Below are positions 25,386 to 33,526 of a stretch of DNA of 37,950 bases, in pieces (within the stretch, counting starts at the first letter, position 1; every line of letters starts with the position of its first letter). The notes beneath the pieces were generated by a model, which did not search any database, was not told the DNA's origin, and was given only the letters and a program-made list of their open reading frames with translations. Location: positions 1 to 37,950 of the forward strand of contig JAUXTH010000147.1 of NCBI GenBank assembly GCA_030679035.1, read 5' to 3'. This DNA comes from Methylobacter sp. GTDB taxonomy: Bacteria > Pseudomonadota > Gammaproteobacteria > Methylococcales > Methylomonadaceae. The position numbers and the translations under genes were made by a program.

Positions 25386-26458
25386 CGTTTGACCTCAAAA
25401 AATTTAACGCCGAATAGAACCAGCAGCAGGAAAGCCGCTACGCCGTAGCAGACTGCCGACAAATCCTGTTTGGGGATGCGTTCGAAATAGTGCATGGGCA
25501 GGTTTTCCAGCTTGTTGATGTCGGCAATCGCCTGTTTTAACGCGTCCGGGCTTTCCGCTTCATAAGCCTGATAGGGACTGCCCAGCCCCAGAAAAAACTT
25601 GTGCAGGTACAGTTCGGGCATGGCCCCAGCGTTGTCGTCCCGGCTGTCTTCAGGCTGATCGAAAATGCCGGGGCTGCCTGCGGTGCGCAGGAAAATCCAG
25701 TACAGGCGGACTTGCTGTTGTTTAAACCATTCGCGCAATTTCTGTTCGCTGTCGTGATCGATCGCCGCCGCCCCGTCTGAAACCAGCAGCACGATACGCG
25801 AGCCGGTAACCGGTTGTTGTTCGAAAAACGAGATGGCCATCCCTAAGCCTTTGCTGACATGGGTAAAACCTAGCGCCGGTGTCGCGGTCGCCGCAATCGC
25901 CGCTTGCACGGCGTTTTTGTTTTCAGTCAGCGGCATCACGAATAGTGGCGAAGTGCTGTATTCCGCGACCCCGATTAAATCGGTTTGCCGCTGTTTGACA
26001 AAATCGGTCAATAAGCGCCGCGCCGCCGTGGCTTTGGATTCCTCGGCAATTGCTCCATGCATTGCTCTCGGCAACCGCTCCATGCGTTGCTCTACCTTCC
26101 CCATCCTTGGGGGCGTACCTCCGGCATCCTTGCCGTCGTCCACGCCGTTCGGTGCGCGTCCGGCGAATGTGTTATCCATGCTGCTACTGCGGTCGAGCAA
26201 TAGTACGATATGTGCGCCGTGGCCGATCCTCTCCCGGCTTTGTTCGGTGCGATGCAGGCCCGCCATGCCCAGCACTAATCCGGCGATTGCCGCGACGGCG
26301 CACAGCCGCAAGCAGCAGACGACAAAAGCCGACAGCGTGTCGCCGGGTATCAACGCCGTCCACGGAGCGGGGCTGGTACGCATACCGCTATTGAACAGCG
26401 GCAATAGGGCCAGTAACAGGCCTGTCAAAGCCCAAGGGCTATTAACCGCCCAATTCAT
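25382..26458 (-). CDS. mxaC: MxaC, VWA-domain methanol dehydrogenase maturation protein
   Basis: 358 residues, ATG 26458 overlapping mxaA by four bases. N-terminal membrane segments (WALTGLLLALLPLF and RLCAVAAIAGLVLGMAG) precede a VWA domain with metal-site motif LLLDRSSSMD (Asp89, Ser91, Ser93) and IVLLVSDGAAAI. A final membrane segment lies at about 337-354. Residues ~106-138 form an extra, low-conservation segment (VEQRMERLPRAMHGAIAEE at its end) whose DNA matches the dispersed repeat family at 29465-29510. The insertion lies just after the metal-site loop. MxaC acts with MxaA, K, L in calcium loading of MDH. The reading frame is intact, so the protein is probably made. Confidence 0.92.
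   Translation of the reverse strand: MNWAVNSPWALTGLLLALLPLFNSGMRTSPAPWTALIPGDTLSAFVVCCLRLCAVAAIAGLVLGMAGLHRTEQSRERIGHGAHIVLLLDRSSSMDNTFAGRAPNGVDDGKDAGGTPPRMGKVEQRMERLPRAMHGAIAEESKATAARRLLTDFVKQRQTDLIGVAEYSTSPLFVMPLTENKNAVQAAIAATATPALGFTHVSKGLGMAISFFEQQPVTGSRIVLLVSDGAAAIDHDSEQKLREWFKQQQVRLYWIFLRTAGSPGIFDQPEDSRDDNAGAMPELYLHKFFLGLGSPYQAYEAESPDALKQAIADINKLENLPMHYFERIPKQDLSAVCYGVAAFLLLVLFGVKFFEVKR
26041..26130. repeat. Dispersed repeat captured in frame inside mxaC
   Basis: On the mxaC coding strand this segment contains GGTAGAGCAACGCATGGAG then CGGTTGCCGAGAGC, matching the copy at 29479-29512 with two differences. The 25-base unit CGGCAAYYGCTCCATGCRTTGCTCT is duplicated in tandem (26044-26068 and 26069-26093, three differences). 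The frame of mxaC stays open across it. Confidence 0.75.
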
Positions 26459-27330
26459 CGGCTACCCCGCTCGATCTTCCGGCATTGCTCGCAGAGCTCT
26501 TTTAGCTGCTGCAAGTCCTGCGCGACAACAGTCATGCCGTCGGAAAAAAAATAGCGGTTGGAGTAGTTGAAGAACCAAGCCAATTGGGCGTTTATTTGCA
26601 GATACTGCGGGTTGCGCCGGTAAAAATCGCCCAGCTGGTTAGAGAACAGCGGCTGTCCGTTCAGGCTGTTCAAGGCCTGATGGACAAGGGTCAAGGCTTG
26701 CTCCATGTCGGCTTTAGACAATCCCGCCAGTTTGCGCAAGGCCCGCTTGAACACGGTGCGCCGCGGCATGTTGGGATAGCAGCCGTATAAGTAACCCAAA
26801 TAGGCTGCTATCAACACTGCAATACTCAGGCTGGCGGCCAAGCCGTACAAGGCCTGGGTGTTCGCCAATAACGGCGGCGGACTGTCGGGGCGCATGTATT
26901 CGCCCTGTTCGCTTTGGCGCACCACCAACTCCCTGAGCGGGGATAGGGTAAAAGTCCAGGCGGGTATGCTTTGGCCGATGCTTTTTTCTCCCTGGCTGAG
27001 TTGCACGGTAAAGCCGGGCAGGGTCAACGATTTAACCTCCAGCGGCGCGTAAAAAACCTGGTAGAGCAAGTCGATTTGATAACGCTGTCCGCTTTGTTTA
27101 ACCGTGACCCGGTTCAGGTTCAGCCAGCGGTTGATTTGTCCTTTGGCCGGTAAGCTGCCGGGTTGCAAGCTGATGCCGGAACGGGTCTCGATAATAATGC
27201 GCTGGGGAATTTCATCGCCGTTAACGTAACCGAACGGGCGGGGCGTTTCGACGTTAAAATAGCTGACCGGCTCATCAATCGAGCCGGAACAGCCCAGCAG
27301 CGACAACACCATGATTAACAGAATTCTCAT
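26455..27330 (-). CDS. mxaA: MxaA, methanol dehydrogenase maturation protein
   Basis: 291 residues, ATG 27330 overlapping the mxaS stop by four bases. The N-terminus has a lipobox-like SLLGC, so it may be lipid-anchored. A periplasmic beta-type domain (residues ~20-155) is followed by a membrane segment at ~165-187 (LAASLSIAVLIAAYLGYLYG) and a cytoplasmic helical tail of ~100 residues containing YFFSDG. MxaA is known to be needed for calcium incorporation into MDH. The position in R-S-A-C-K-L order supports the assignment. Confidence 0.9.
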   Translation of the reverse strand: MRILLIMVLSLLGCSGSIDEPVSYFNVETPRPFGYVNGDEIPQRIIIETRSGISLQPGSLPAKGQINRWLNLNRVTVKQSGQRYQIDLLYQVFYAPLEVKSLTLPGFTVQLSQGEKSIGQSIPAWTFTLSPLRELVVRQSEQGEYMRPDSPPPLLANTQALYGLAASLSIAVLIAAYLGYLYGCYPNMPRRTVFKRALRKLAGLSKADMEQALTLVHQALNSLNGQPLFSNQLGDFYRRNPQYLQINAQLAWFFNYSNRYFFSDGMTVVAQDLQQLKELCEQCRKIERGSR

Positions 27331-28163
27331 GCGACTCTCTGCTGTAAATGACGATTAATGATTTGGGTGTTGTAGCCTTCCGTAATAAATAACGGCTCGC
27401 TGCCAAAGGCCCTGAAGATATGTTTCAGGTCGCGTTGGCGTTGTTGATAGGCGGTACTTATTTTTTGCCGGAAGGCCGGACGCATGAACAGCGTGCGGGT
27501 CGCATGGCTTTCCATGTCCTGGAAAGAAATAAGGCCCCAGTTGGGCAAGGCGGCGTATTCGTCCTGAGTCCATAACACCAGCGGGATCACGTCGTGATCC
27601 TGTAGCGAGCCTAATACGGCGCGCAACTGAGAGAGCGGAAAATGGCAGTCGGATAGCAAAAATACCAGCGAACGCTCGGCAGGCAAAAAGGCTACGGCAT
27701 TTTGAAGTCCGTTTGCGCTGCCGCTAAAGCTGAGACGTTCCAGTTGTGTTGCCAGCGCCGACACCCGTCCCAAGTGCTGACCGGCGGGGAGCAGCCAGCG
27801 ATGTTCGATACGCTCGGTGCAGCCGATAAAGCCGAATTTGTCGCCGTAATCGAAAGCCGAATTGGCGGCGGTCAGCAAAAACCGAATCAGGGTCTGTTGT
27901 TTGTCGGCATAGCCCATTGATGCCGACATATCGGCAATCAGATAGACGTTGACGGTGCTTTGCTGTTGATAGACGCGCACCCGGTACGACGAAAACGGGT
28001 CGAGTACGCTGGCGCGCAAGTCTATACGTCTGGGGTCGGGGCTGGCAATCAGCGGCTCATGGCGTTTGAACAGATGTCCTGCGCCGATCATTTGTCCGGG
28101 ATGCGCTCCCGGATAAACGGCGCTTGATTGCCAGGGTAAGCGATAATGTAGCGTTTCGGTCAT
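27327..28163 (-). CDS. mxaS: MxaS, DUF58 protein of the MDH maturation system
   Basis: 278 residues from ATG 28163 (MTETLHYRLPW). The open frame continues upstream to 28232 only through the repeat at 28222-28322. The protein is soluble, with a DUF58/VWA-like region: RRIDLRASVLDPFSSYRVR, LIADMSASMGYADK (metal-site-like) and LVFLLSDCHFP. DUF58 proteins typically pair with MoxR ATPases such as MxaR just upstream. It is needed for active methanol dehydrogenase in methylotrophs. No strong ribosome site is visible before the chosen start. Confidence 0.92.
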   Translation of the reverse strand: MTETLHYRLPWQSSAVYPGAHPGQMIGAGHLFKRHEPLIASPDPRRIDLRASVLDPFSSYRVRVYQQQSTVNVYLIADMSASMGYADKQQTLIRFLLTAANSAFDYGDKFGFIGCTERIEHRWLLPAGQHLGRVSALATQLERLSFSGSANGLQNAVAFLPAERSLVFLLSDCHFPLSQLRAVLGSLQDHDVIPLVLWTQDEYAALPNWGLISFQDMESHATRTLFMRPAFRQKISTAYQQRQRDLKHIFRAFGSEPLFITEGYNTQIINRHLQQRVA

Positions 28164-28221
28164 GGGTTTTTTCGGTATTTTTCTTGTTTTATGCGTCAAG
28201 GTGAATGCTATTAAGTTTGTC

Positions 28222-28322
28222 CTCGTTCCCACGCGCTGCGCCGCGAGTTACTATTGACGCCCCTACGTATACGGGACGCAGCGCGTCCAGCACTGCATTC
28301 CCACGCAGCGCGTGGGAACGAG
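28222..28322. repeat. Palindromic repeat between mxaR and mxaS
   Basis: The 19-base arms CTCGTTCCCACGCGCTGCG (28222-28240) and its perfect reverse complement (28304-28322) enclose about 63 bases that include CCCCTACGTATACGGG and a second palindromic GGACGCAGCGCGTCC. A solo arm of the same family precedes mfd at 3427-3444. Confidence 0.9.
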
Positions 28323-28363
28323 AGTGGCGTTGTCGGGTTACGTTGCACTAACCCGACCTACAT

Positions 28364-29380
28364 TTAAGGCGCAGCCACTTGGTCCAAAATCCCCTTGATC
28401 AATTCGGGCAACAATTGTTCTTTCCTGTAGGCAACCATCGGGTTCAAAAACAGCCGATGCGTCATGCAGACCGGAAAAACCGCTTGCAGGTCTTCCGGCA
28501 AGACATGATCCCGATGTTCCAGCCATGCGCGGGTTTTGGCGGCGCGGATTAAATAACTCATGCCGCGCGGACTGGCTCCGGCCATTAACAACTGCGGCAT
28601 TTCGACATCGGTTAATTGAACGCCGTATTGTTGCGGCTGATGCGTGGCTTTCCATAAACTCAGCGCGTAGGCATGGAGCTTGGGGCTGGTCTGTATGCGT
28701 TGCTGTAGCGTTTGCGCCAACTCATTTAGCCGGTAGTAAATGCCGGTGCTAGCGACTCCTGCAACAAGCTGATCGGTATCGTGAAAACGGGGATTAAACA
28801 TCAGCTCATCCAGCTCGGTATCGCCTCTGGGCATATCGATGTTGATTTCCATCATAAAGCGGTCTTTGGCGGCGGCGGGCAGCTCGAAGGTTTCTTCCTT
28901 CTCGACGCGGTTACGGTCGGCAAAAACCTGGATGTGCGGGAAATGATAGTCGCGGTTAAAAGCGTTGATGCTGCGTTCGGCCATCGCCCTTAACAGCAAG
29001 GCGTGGACTTGTGGCCGGGCGCGATTGATTTCGTTAAAGAAGAAGGTGGCGAGCGTGTCGCCGTGTTTCAGCAAAGGGCCCGGATCGACGCACGGACGGC
29101 CTTGTTCGTTTAAGTAAGTGTAATAGATCAAGTCGGCGGGCATCAGGTCAATCGTGCCTTCAATCCGTTGATAATCGCCGCCCAAGCCTTGGGCAACCGC
29201 TCTTAACAGCGTGGTTTTGCCGACGCCGACATTGCCTTCCAGCAATACATGGCCTCTGGCGAAAACCGCCAGGATAATATTCCTGACCGCAGGTTGTAGA
29301 CCGATAACGGTTTGGTTGATTTGTTGTTCAAACTGTAACGCTTGCTCGCGCCAGTCGGTAAGTTGTGTGTCTATGTTCAT
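28364..29380 (-). CDS. mxaR: MxaR, MoxR-family AAA ATPase
   Basis: 338 residues, ATG 29380. It is a cytoplasmic AAA+ chaperone-like ATPase of the MoxR family, whose name derives from this locus. Walker A is GNVGVGKTTLLRA (about residue 50), Walker B FFNEINRA, with sensor-like SPRGMSYLIRAAKT. It should act with the DUF58 protein MxaS and the VWA proteins MxaC/MxaL in maturation and calcium loading of MDH. The gap to mxaI (29381-29626) is filled by repeat hairpins, and the ribosome site is weak, so expression of mxaR onward may differ from mxaFJGI. Confidence 0.94.
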   Translation of the reverse strand: MNIDTQLTDWREQALQFEQQINQTVIGLQPAVRNIILAVFARGHVLLEGNVGVGKTTLLRAVAQGLGGDYQRIEGTIDLMPADLIYYTYLNEQGRPCVDPGPLLKHGDTLATFFFNEINRARPQVHALLLRAMAERSINAFNRDYHFPHIQVFADRNRVEKEETFELPAAAKDRFMMEINIDMPRGDTELDELMFNPRFHDTDQLVAGVASTGIYYRLNELAQTLQQRIQTSPKLHAYALSLWKATHQPQQYGVQLTDVEMPQLLMAGASPRGMSYLIRAAKTRAWLEHRDHVLPEDLQAVFPVCMTHRLFLNPMVAYRKEQLLPELIKGILDQVAAP

Positions 29381-29395
29381 TTTAGTTTAGTGCTA

Positions 29396-29547
29396 GTTCC
29401 CAAGCTCCAGCTTGGGAATTCGGTAGTGGAAGCTCAAGCTTCCAGTCTCACGAAGCTGCGACTGCATGGATGCAGGAGGTAGAGCAACGCAGGGAGCAGT
29501 TGCCGAGAGCTTCGTCCTCTGGGTTCCCAAGCCGGAGCTTGGGAACC
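29396..29547. repeat. Composite palindromic repeat between mxaI and mxaR
   Basis: Three hairpins: GTTCCCAAGCTCCAGCTTGG at 29396 onward, the palindrome TGGAAGCTCAAGCTTCCA at 29427-29444, and GTTCCCAAGCCGGAGCTTGG from 29523. Between the second and third lies a copy (29465-29512) of the TGCATGGA...GTTGCCGAG repeat. The short frames here are repeat translations, not genes. Confidence 0.9.
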
Positions 29548-29626
29548 AGCGTAAAAAAGGGCATAAGATACAAACAGACTCACAAAGGGGACGGAAAGTG
29601 GAATGCATTTATGCCCAAAACAATGG

Positions 29627-29911
29627 CTATTCGATGTCGTCTACGTCATAAACAAACTTGCCGGTCTTGGCCAAATGTTCCTGGCGCTTTTTATTGCGCG
29701 CTTCCATTTCCACAATCGATTGGGCTTGTTTGTTGAGTTCGTTGACATCGTGTTTCGGGTCATATTTGCTGCCGGCCACTTTTTCCGGGTAACCCGGTTT
29801 GGGTTCCCAGCAAACACCCGGTTCGCTGCAATTTTGACCGTCGTATGCGATAGCCGAATAGGACAACGCCGCCAACACGACGCCTGCATTAATTAAAAGC
29901 ATTTTTTTCAT
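29627..29911 (-). CDS. mxaI: Methanol dehydrogenase small (beta) subunit MxaI
   Basis: 94 residues, ATG 29911 with GAGAGGAA upstream. A 22-residue signal peptide ends SAIA; the mature 72-residue subunit begins YDGQNC. The conserved Cys pair of MxaI is present (Cys28 and Cys34 of the precursor, mature 6 and 12), followed by CWEPKPGYPEKVAGSKYDPK and a long charged helix ending KTGKFVYD. MxaI wraps around MxaF in the alpha2-beta2 periplasmic enzyme and is found only in calcium-type MDH systems, which independently supports the MxaF call. Confidence 0.97.
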   Translation of the reverse strand: MKKMLLINAGVVLAALSYSAIAYDGQNCSEPGVCWEPKPGYPEKVAGSKYDPKHDVNELNKQAQSIVEMEARNKKRQEHLAKTGKFVYDVDDIE

Positions 29912-29924
29912 CTGTGTTTCCTCT

Positions 29925-30398
29925 CTATTTTAACCACTTGGCTTTTTTCGGATTACCTGTGTAGATGTCCCGTATCCAGGACATAATCATCAGCATTTCA
30001 TCGGTTGATAGATTGACGTATTGCGGCCCCATCATGCCGCTGGCGCCGCCGAACAAGATTTCAAACAAGCCCTGATCGGTAGCGGCGGACGGATAGGTCC
30101 AGTAATCGTCCGCCAGTCCAGGCCCCAATTTGCCTTCGGCTTCGTGGCCGTGACAGCCGGAGCAGGCGGTCAAATAAAGGTCATGGCCTTTTTGTATGAC
30201 TTCTTTATTACCGTTGTAAGGGTTCTTGCCAGATTCCTTAAACTGATTGAAAACGGCTTCGTTGCCGCCCGATTTGGCGACGCTCATATCCAGCGGCGCG
30301 CCGGTAATGGCGTTACGAAAGGTTATTTCCGCTAAAGCCGCCGAACTGATCAACACCAGGCCGGCAGCCGATGCGGCTAATAATTTTTTTCTGTTCAT
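29925..30398 (-). CDS. mxaG: Cytochrome cL MxaG
   Basis: 157 residues, ATG 30398. A signal peptide of 23 residues ends ALA. One haem c site, CSGCH at 79-83, is present; the probable Met ligand is Met122 or Met123 in GASGMMGPQ. Cytochrome cL is the specific periplasmic electron acceptor of methanol dehydrogenase, passing electrons to another cytochrome c and the oxidase. It lies 13 bases before mxaI and 29 bases after mxaJ, as in the classic mxaFJGI order. Confidence 0.96.
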   Translation of the reverse strand: MNRKKLLAASAAGLVLISSAALAEITFRNAITGAPLDMSVAKSGGNEAVFNQFKESGKNPYNGNKEVIQKGHDLYLTACSGCHGHEAEGKLGPGLADDYWTYPSAATDQGLFEILFGGASGMMGPQYVNLSTDEMLMIMSWIRDIYTGNPKKAKWLK

Positions 30399-30427
30399 TT
30401 GTAAGTCCTAATTTCTTTATGATTTTT

Positions 30428-31267
30428 TTAAGGCGCATCGGGTTCGGTAACCCAAGGGATACCTTCTTCTTCCAGTAGCTCGGTTATTTCATCTCGATGA
30501 TCTTCGATAACCTTGTTCAACTGAGCCAGTAAGGTCGGATCGTTTTTTCGAACGCCCATCGATGTGCTGAAGTGAAAGTCGACTTTTTGTCCGTCCGCAC
30601 GAACGTTGTCGTCAGGAATCATCGTCATCACCAACGGTGTGGTCGATGTTTTAACATAACGCGCGGCAGACGGCCCCCAAAGCGCGGCAACCTCGGCGTG
30701 GCCTGATGAAATTTCAGAAACCAGCTTCGATGGCTCGTATTTAACATACTGGTTGCGCCGGGATTTAAAGCCCACCAGCTCCTGGGAATAATTGAACATA
30801 TCGTTATAACGCCCGATAGCCTTCATCATCACTTCCGGCGGCGTGCCGGGTACAAAAGCGAGGCGTTGTACTTTGCGCAACGCCTCGCTATCCCAGCTTT
30901 TTAGGTCCAGGTTGTCGGCTTCACGCGAGATGAAAACGTAGCCGGATCGGTAGTAAGGCTGGGTGGTCAAAACGCGTGGATCGCCTTTATCAACGCCTAT
31001 CGCTACATCGCACAGTCCTTTATCCAGCGTGTCCCTTATGTAATAACGCGGGTCGCTCCAGTAAACGTATTCGACTTTTCTAGCCAGCGCTTTGCCGACC
31101 AGTTCCGCCAGTTTATTTTCGAAGCCTTCGCCTGCCTTATTGGAATAAGGCATTTCGTTTTCGGCAGCGCAGACTTTTAGCGGTTTGCTTTGTTCAGCCA
31201 TGGCTTGGGGTATTGCCAAACAGCCCCCCAAACACAAAGCCGTTATGAAAAACTTGTTTATCTGCAT
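30428..31267 (-). CDS. mxaJ: MxaJ, periplasmic accessory protein of methanol dehydrogenase
   Basis: I chose ATG 31267 (279 residues, MQINKFF), placed after GAGAGTAA; ATG 31279 or TTG 31282 are in-frame alternatives. A signal peptide ends QAMA. The mature part is a family-3 extracellular solute-binding fold: LKVCAAENEMPYSN, GFENKLAELVGKAL, LCDVAIGVDKGDPRV, HAEVAALWGP. MxaJ is needed for active MDH and can interact with MxaF; it has no transporter partner here. The repeat at 31308-31380 separates it from mxaF. Confidence 0.95.
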   Translation of the reverse strand: MQINKFFITALCLGGCLAIPQAMAEQSKPLKVCAAENEMPYSNKAGEGFENKLAELVGKALARKVEYVYWSDPRYYIRDTLDKGLCDVAIGVDKGDPRVLTTQPYYRSGYVFISREADNLDLKSWDSEALRKVQRLAFVPGTPPEVMMKAIGRYNDMFNYSQELVGFKSRRNQYVKYEPSKLVSEISSGHAEVAALWGPSAARYVKTSTTPLVMTMIPDDNVRADGQKVDFHFSTSMGVRKNDPTLLAQLNKVIEDHRDEITELLEEEGIPWVTEPDAP

Positions 31268-31307
31268 ATTTACTCTCATCAATGCCGGTTTAAAAACGTG
31301 GTGCTAC

Positions 31308-31380
31308 GTAGGGGTAATCCCTTGTGGTTGCCCTATCTCTATCGGGGGCGAAATAAGGCGGGCACAAGACCCGCCCCTAC
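31308..31380. repeat. Hybrid GTAGGGG-family repeat between mxaF and mxaJ
   Basis: The left arm (31308-31334) is the GTAGGGG...GGTTGCCC arm with one change from the copies at 17715 and 24746. The right part (31355-31380) instead ends GGGCACAAGACCCGCCCCTAC and can form its own short hairpin (GCGGG/CCCGC). Only the terminal GTAGGGG/CCCCTAC still match as inverted repeats. It starts four bases after the mxaF stop codon. Confidence 0.9.
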
Positions 31381-31384
31381 ATCT

Positions 31385-33199
31385 TTAATAACCCAATGCA
31401 AAGACCATCACACCACCGCCTTGCTGCGTGTAGTGCGCCAGTTCTTTAAACGCGCCGACCGCGCCCAATCCCGCAGTAGGATCCTGCAAGTCGAACACTA
31501 AACCAACGCCGGGCCAACCGCCGACACCGTAGTAAATCGCCACATATTGCTTGCCTTTATGTCCGAAGGTGATCGGGTGGCCGATAACGCCGGAAGGCAG
31601 TTTGAATTTCCACAATTCTTTTCCGTTCCGTGAATCCAGCGCTTTGATGTAGCCGTCCAAGGTGCCGTAGAAAACCAGGTCGCCCGCGGTCGCTGTTGTG
31701 CCGCCCCAGACTGCGAATTTTTCCTGAATTTCCCATTCGAATTTACCGGTCACGGAGTTCATTGCTTTAACCTGTCCCAAGGTACCTTTAGGCCCAGGGA
31801 ACATGTTCAGCGTCGCGCCGACAAAGAACTGACCTGCGCGGTAAGGCAGCATGAACGGTTCCCAGTCCATGCAGATATGATTGGTGCCCATGAAGAACAG
31901 TTTTTTGTTCGGATCGTAAGATTCGATACCCTGGTTGTGATAGCCCATCGCGGACGGACAAATGCCTTTGGCTTCATGATCCATGTGGGTCGAAAACTCG
32001 GGATCGCGAATCGGCAGGCCGGTTTTCAGGTCGACTTTTTTAACCCAGTTGACGGTATCGTCAATCTTAAAGGCGTTGACCAAATCGCCGTTTTCACGGT
32101 TTAGGGTATAAACCAGACCGTTGCGGTCGGGGTGGGTCAGCAGTTTGGTCATTTTGCCGTCAACGAGCTGCTCCGATAAACCCATGTAGTTGACGCCCGC
32201 GTAATCCCATTCGTCATGCGGCGTTTTTTGATAGCCGAATTTTGCCTCGCCGGTGTTGATGTCGCGGCCCCAGATGGTCATCGTCCATTTATTGTCGCCC
32301 GGACGCATGGTTTCATTCCACGGCGCCGGGTTGCCTGAGCCGTAATAGAGCATATCCAGATCAGGATCGAACGCATACCAGCCCCAGTTGGTGCCGCCGC
32401 CGATTTTCCAGGCGTCGCCTTCCCAGGTTTTAAGGCCCAAGCCGAATTGGCCGTAATGCGGGTTGGCGCTGTTAAAATCCTTTGCCAGTTTTATGTCGGC
32501 ATCAGGGCCGGTCGCATAAACGCGCCAAGCCTGTTTGCCGTCTTTAATGTTATAGGCGGAGGCATAACCTCTTACCCCCAATTCCGCGCCCGAGCTGCCG
32601 ACGATGACTTTGTCTTTAGCGACAAAAGGCGCGACGGTCAGCGTGGAGCCCATCGCAATATCGGAATTTTCCATTTTCCACAACAACTCGCCGGTCTTGG
32701 CGTTTAACGCCACGATATGGCCGTCCAGCTGATTCTGGAAAATAGTCGCCGGGTAACCGTCACCGGCGGGCGCGTAAGCCAAGCCCCTGTTGACCACGTC
32801 GCAACAGGCTACGGCGCGGGCGGCCGGGTTTTGCTTGGGCTTGTATTCCCACAAGATTTTGTCCGGCTGATCGAGGTCGATCGCAAAAATATTGTTAGGG
32901 AACGGCGTATGCACATACATGATGCCGTCAATGACCAGCGGTCCGCCTTCATGCCCGTTCAGTACGCCTGTAGAAAAAGACCAGACCGGCTGTAAATGCT
33001 GGACGTTGTGCGCATTGATCTGCGTCATGTCACTAAAATGGCTGGCAGCGTAGTCTTTGGTCTGCATGACCCAGTTAGTATCTTCTTTCGACAGCCTATC
33101 CAGGGCTTTGTTGGCCTGTGCCGGTATCGAAACCGACAATAAGGCGCCGCTACAGACAGCGGATGCGACAGCGGTGCGGGTGAATTTGGAAATCCGCAT
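31385..33199 (-). CDS. mxaF: Methanol dehydrogenase large (alpha) subunit MxaF, calcium type
   Basis: 604 residues, ATG 33199 with GGAGGAACT upstream. The signal peptide ends PAQA at residue 29. This PQQ eight-bladed propeller oxidises methanol to formaldehyde in the periplasm. The mature numbering aligns with the structurally known M. extorquens MxaF by an offset of 29. The vicinal disulphide is Cys132-Cys133 (VACCD). The calcium and active-site ligands are Glu206 (GSSGAELG), Asn290 (GSGNPAPW) and the catalytic Asp332 in PHDEWDYAG. Position 334 is Ala, where lanthanide-dependent XoxF proteins carry Asp, so this is the MxaF class. The last residues MVFALGY end shortly after the propeller. Confidence 0.98.
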   Translation of the reverse strand: MRISKFTRTAVASAVCSGALLSVSIPAQANKALDRLSKEDTNWVMQTKDYAASHFSDMTQINAHNVQHLQPVWSFSTGVLNGHEGGPLVIDGIMYVHTPFPNNIFAIDLDQPDKILWEYKPKQNPAARAVACCDVVNRGLAYAPAGDGYPATIFQNQLDGHIVALNAKTGELLWKMENSDIAMGSTLTVAPFVAKDKVIVGSSGAELGVRGYASAYNIKDGKQAWRVYATGPDADIKLAKDFNSANPHYGQFGLGLKTWEGDAWKIGGGTNWGWYAFDPDLDMLYYGSGNPAPWNETMRPGDNKWTMTIWGRDINTGEAKFGYQKTPHDEWDYAGVNYMGLSEQLVDGKMTKLLTHPDRNGLVYTLNRENGDLVNAFKIDDTVNWVKKVDLKTGLPIRDPEFSTHMDHEAKGICPSAMGYHNQGIESYDPNKKLFFMGTNHICMDWEPFMLPYRAGQFFVGATLNMFPGPKGTLGQVKAMNSVTGKFEWEIQEKFAVWGGTTATAGDLVFYGTLDGYIKALDSRNGKELWKFKLPSGVIGHPITFGHKGKQYVAIYYGVGGWPGVGLVFDLQDPTAGLGAVGAFKELAHYTQQGGGVMVFALGY

Positions 33200-33526
33200 A
33201 GTTCCTCCAGGGGTTATGATTGTTGTACTTATATAAAGCTATAAAGCCAGCCCGTGCGTATCAATAAAGGTTGAGTAAGTACCCCGCTTTCTTGATCAAA
33301 ACGCTAGCAATGCCTTATTGAAATGCCGGGCTGAACAGGCGCTCATGGTACGGGAGCGGGTGCGTGCAGCGTTACGGAATAAGCCCGGAAATCGGTGGGA
33401 AAAATCCCGGAATAAACCGAGAAAACTTCCTATGCTGTTGGGCGGGATAAAACGGGAAAAGCTCCTATCGATTTGCCGTTTATAAACAGGCATGATGACT
33501 GTTTTGACACGTTAAGGAGCAAAGTA
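33200..33526. promoter_or_regulatory. Divergent mxaF/response-regulator control region with three direct repeats
   Basis: 327 bases between two divergent starts. Three similar direct repeats are visible on the plus strand: CGGAATAAGCCCGGAAA (33375-33391), CGGAATAAACCGAGAAAA (33408-33425) and CGGGATAAAACGGGAAAA (33443-33460), spaced 33 and 35 bases. A fourth partial CGGTGGGAAAAA starts at 33393. The array is about 175-260 bases upstream of the mxaF start and 65-150 bases upstream of the regulator start. It is a candidate operator for a dimeric response regulator. An AT-rich TTTATATAA near 33225-33235 could belong to the mxaF promoter, but I cannot define -35/-10 boxes securely. Confidence 0.55.

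Noticed and set aside
28164-28232. Upstream extension of mxaS
   Set aside because: The added codons run into the repeat arm at 28222; ATG 28163 gives the expected MxaS start.
29393-29608. 71-codon minus-strand open frame between mxaI and mxaR
   Set aside because: It is entirely the translation of palindromic repeat DNA (29396-29547) and has no ribosome site or family resemblance.
31385-33199. Annotation as lanthanide-dependent XoxF
   Set aside because: The residue two after the catalytic Asp is Ala rather than Asp, and mxaI and the full maturation cluster are present.
33473-33526. Upstream TTG start for the divergent response regulator
   Set aside because: The GTG at 33527 has AAGGAG at ideal spacing and begins directly before the receiver domain; the extra 18 residues do not look like part of the domain.
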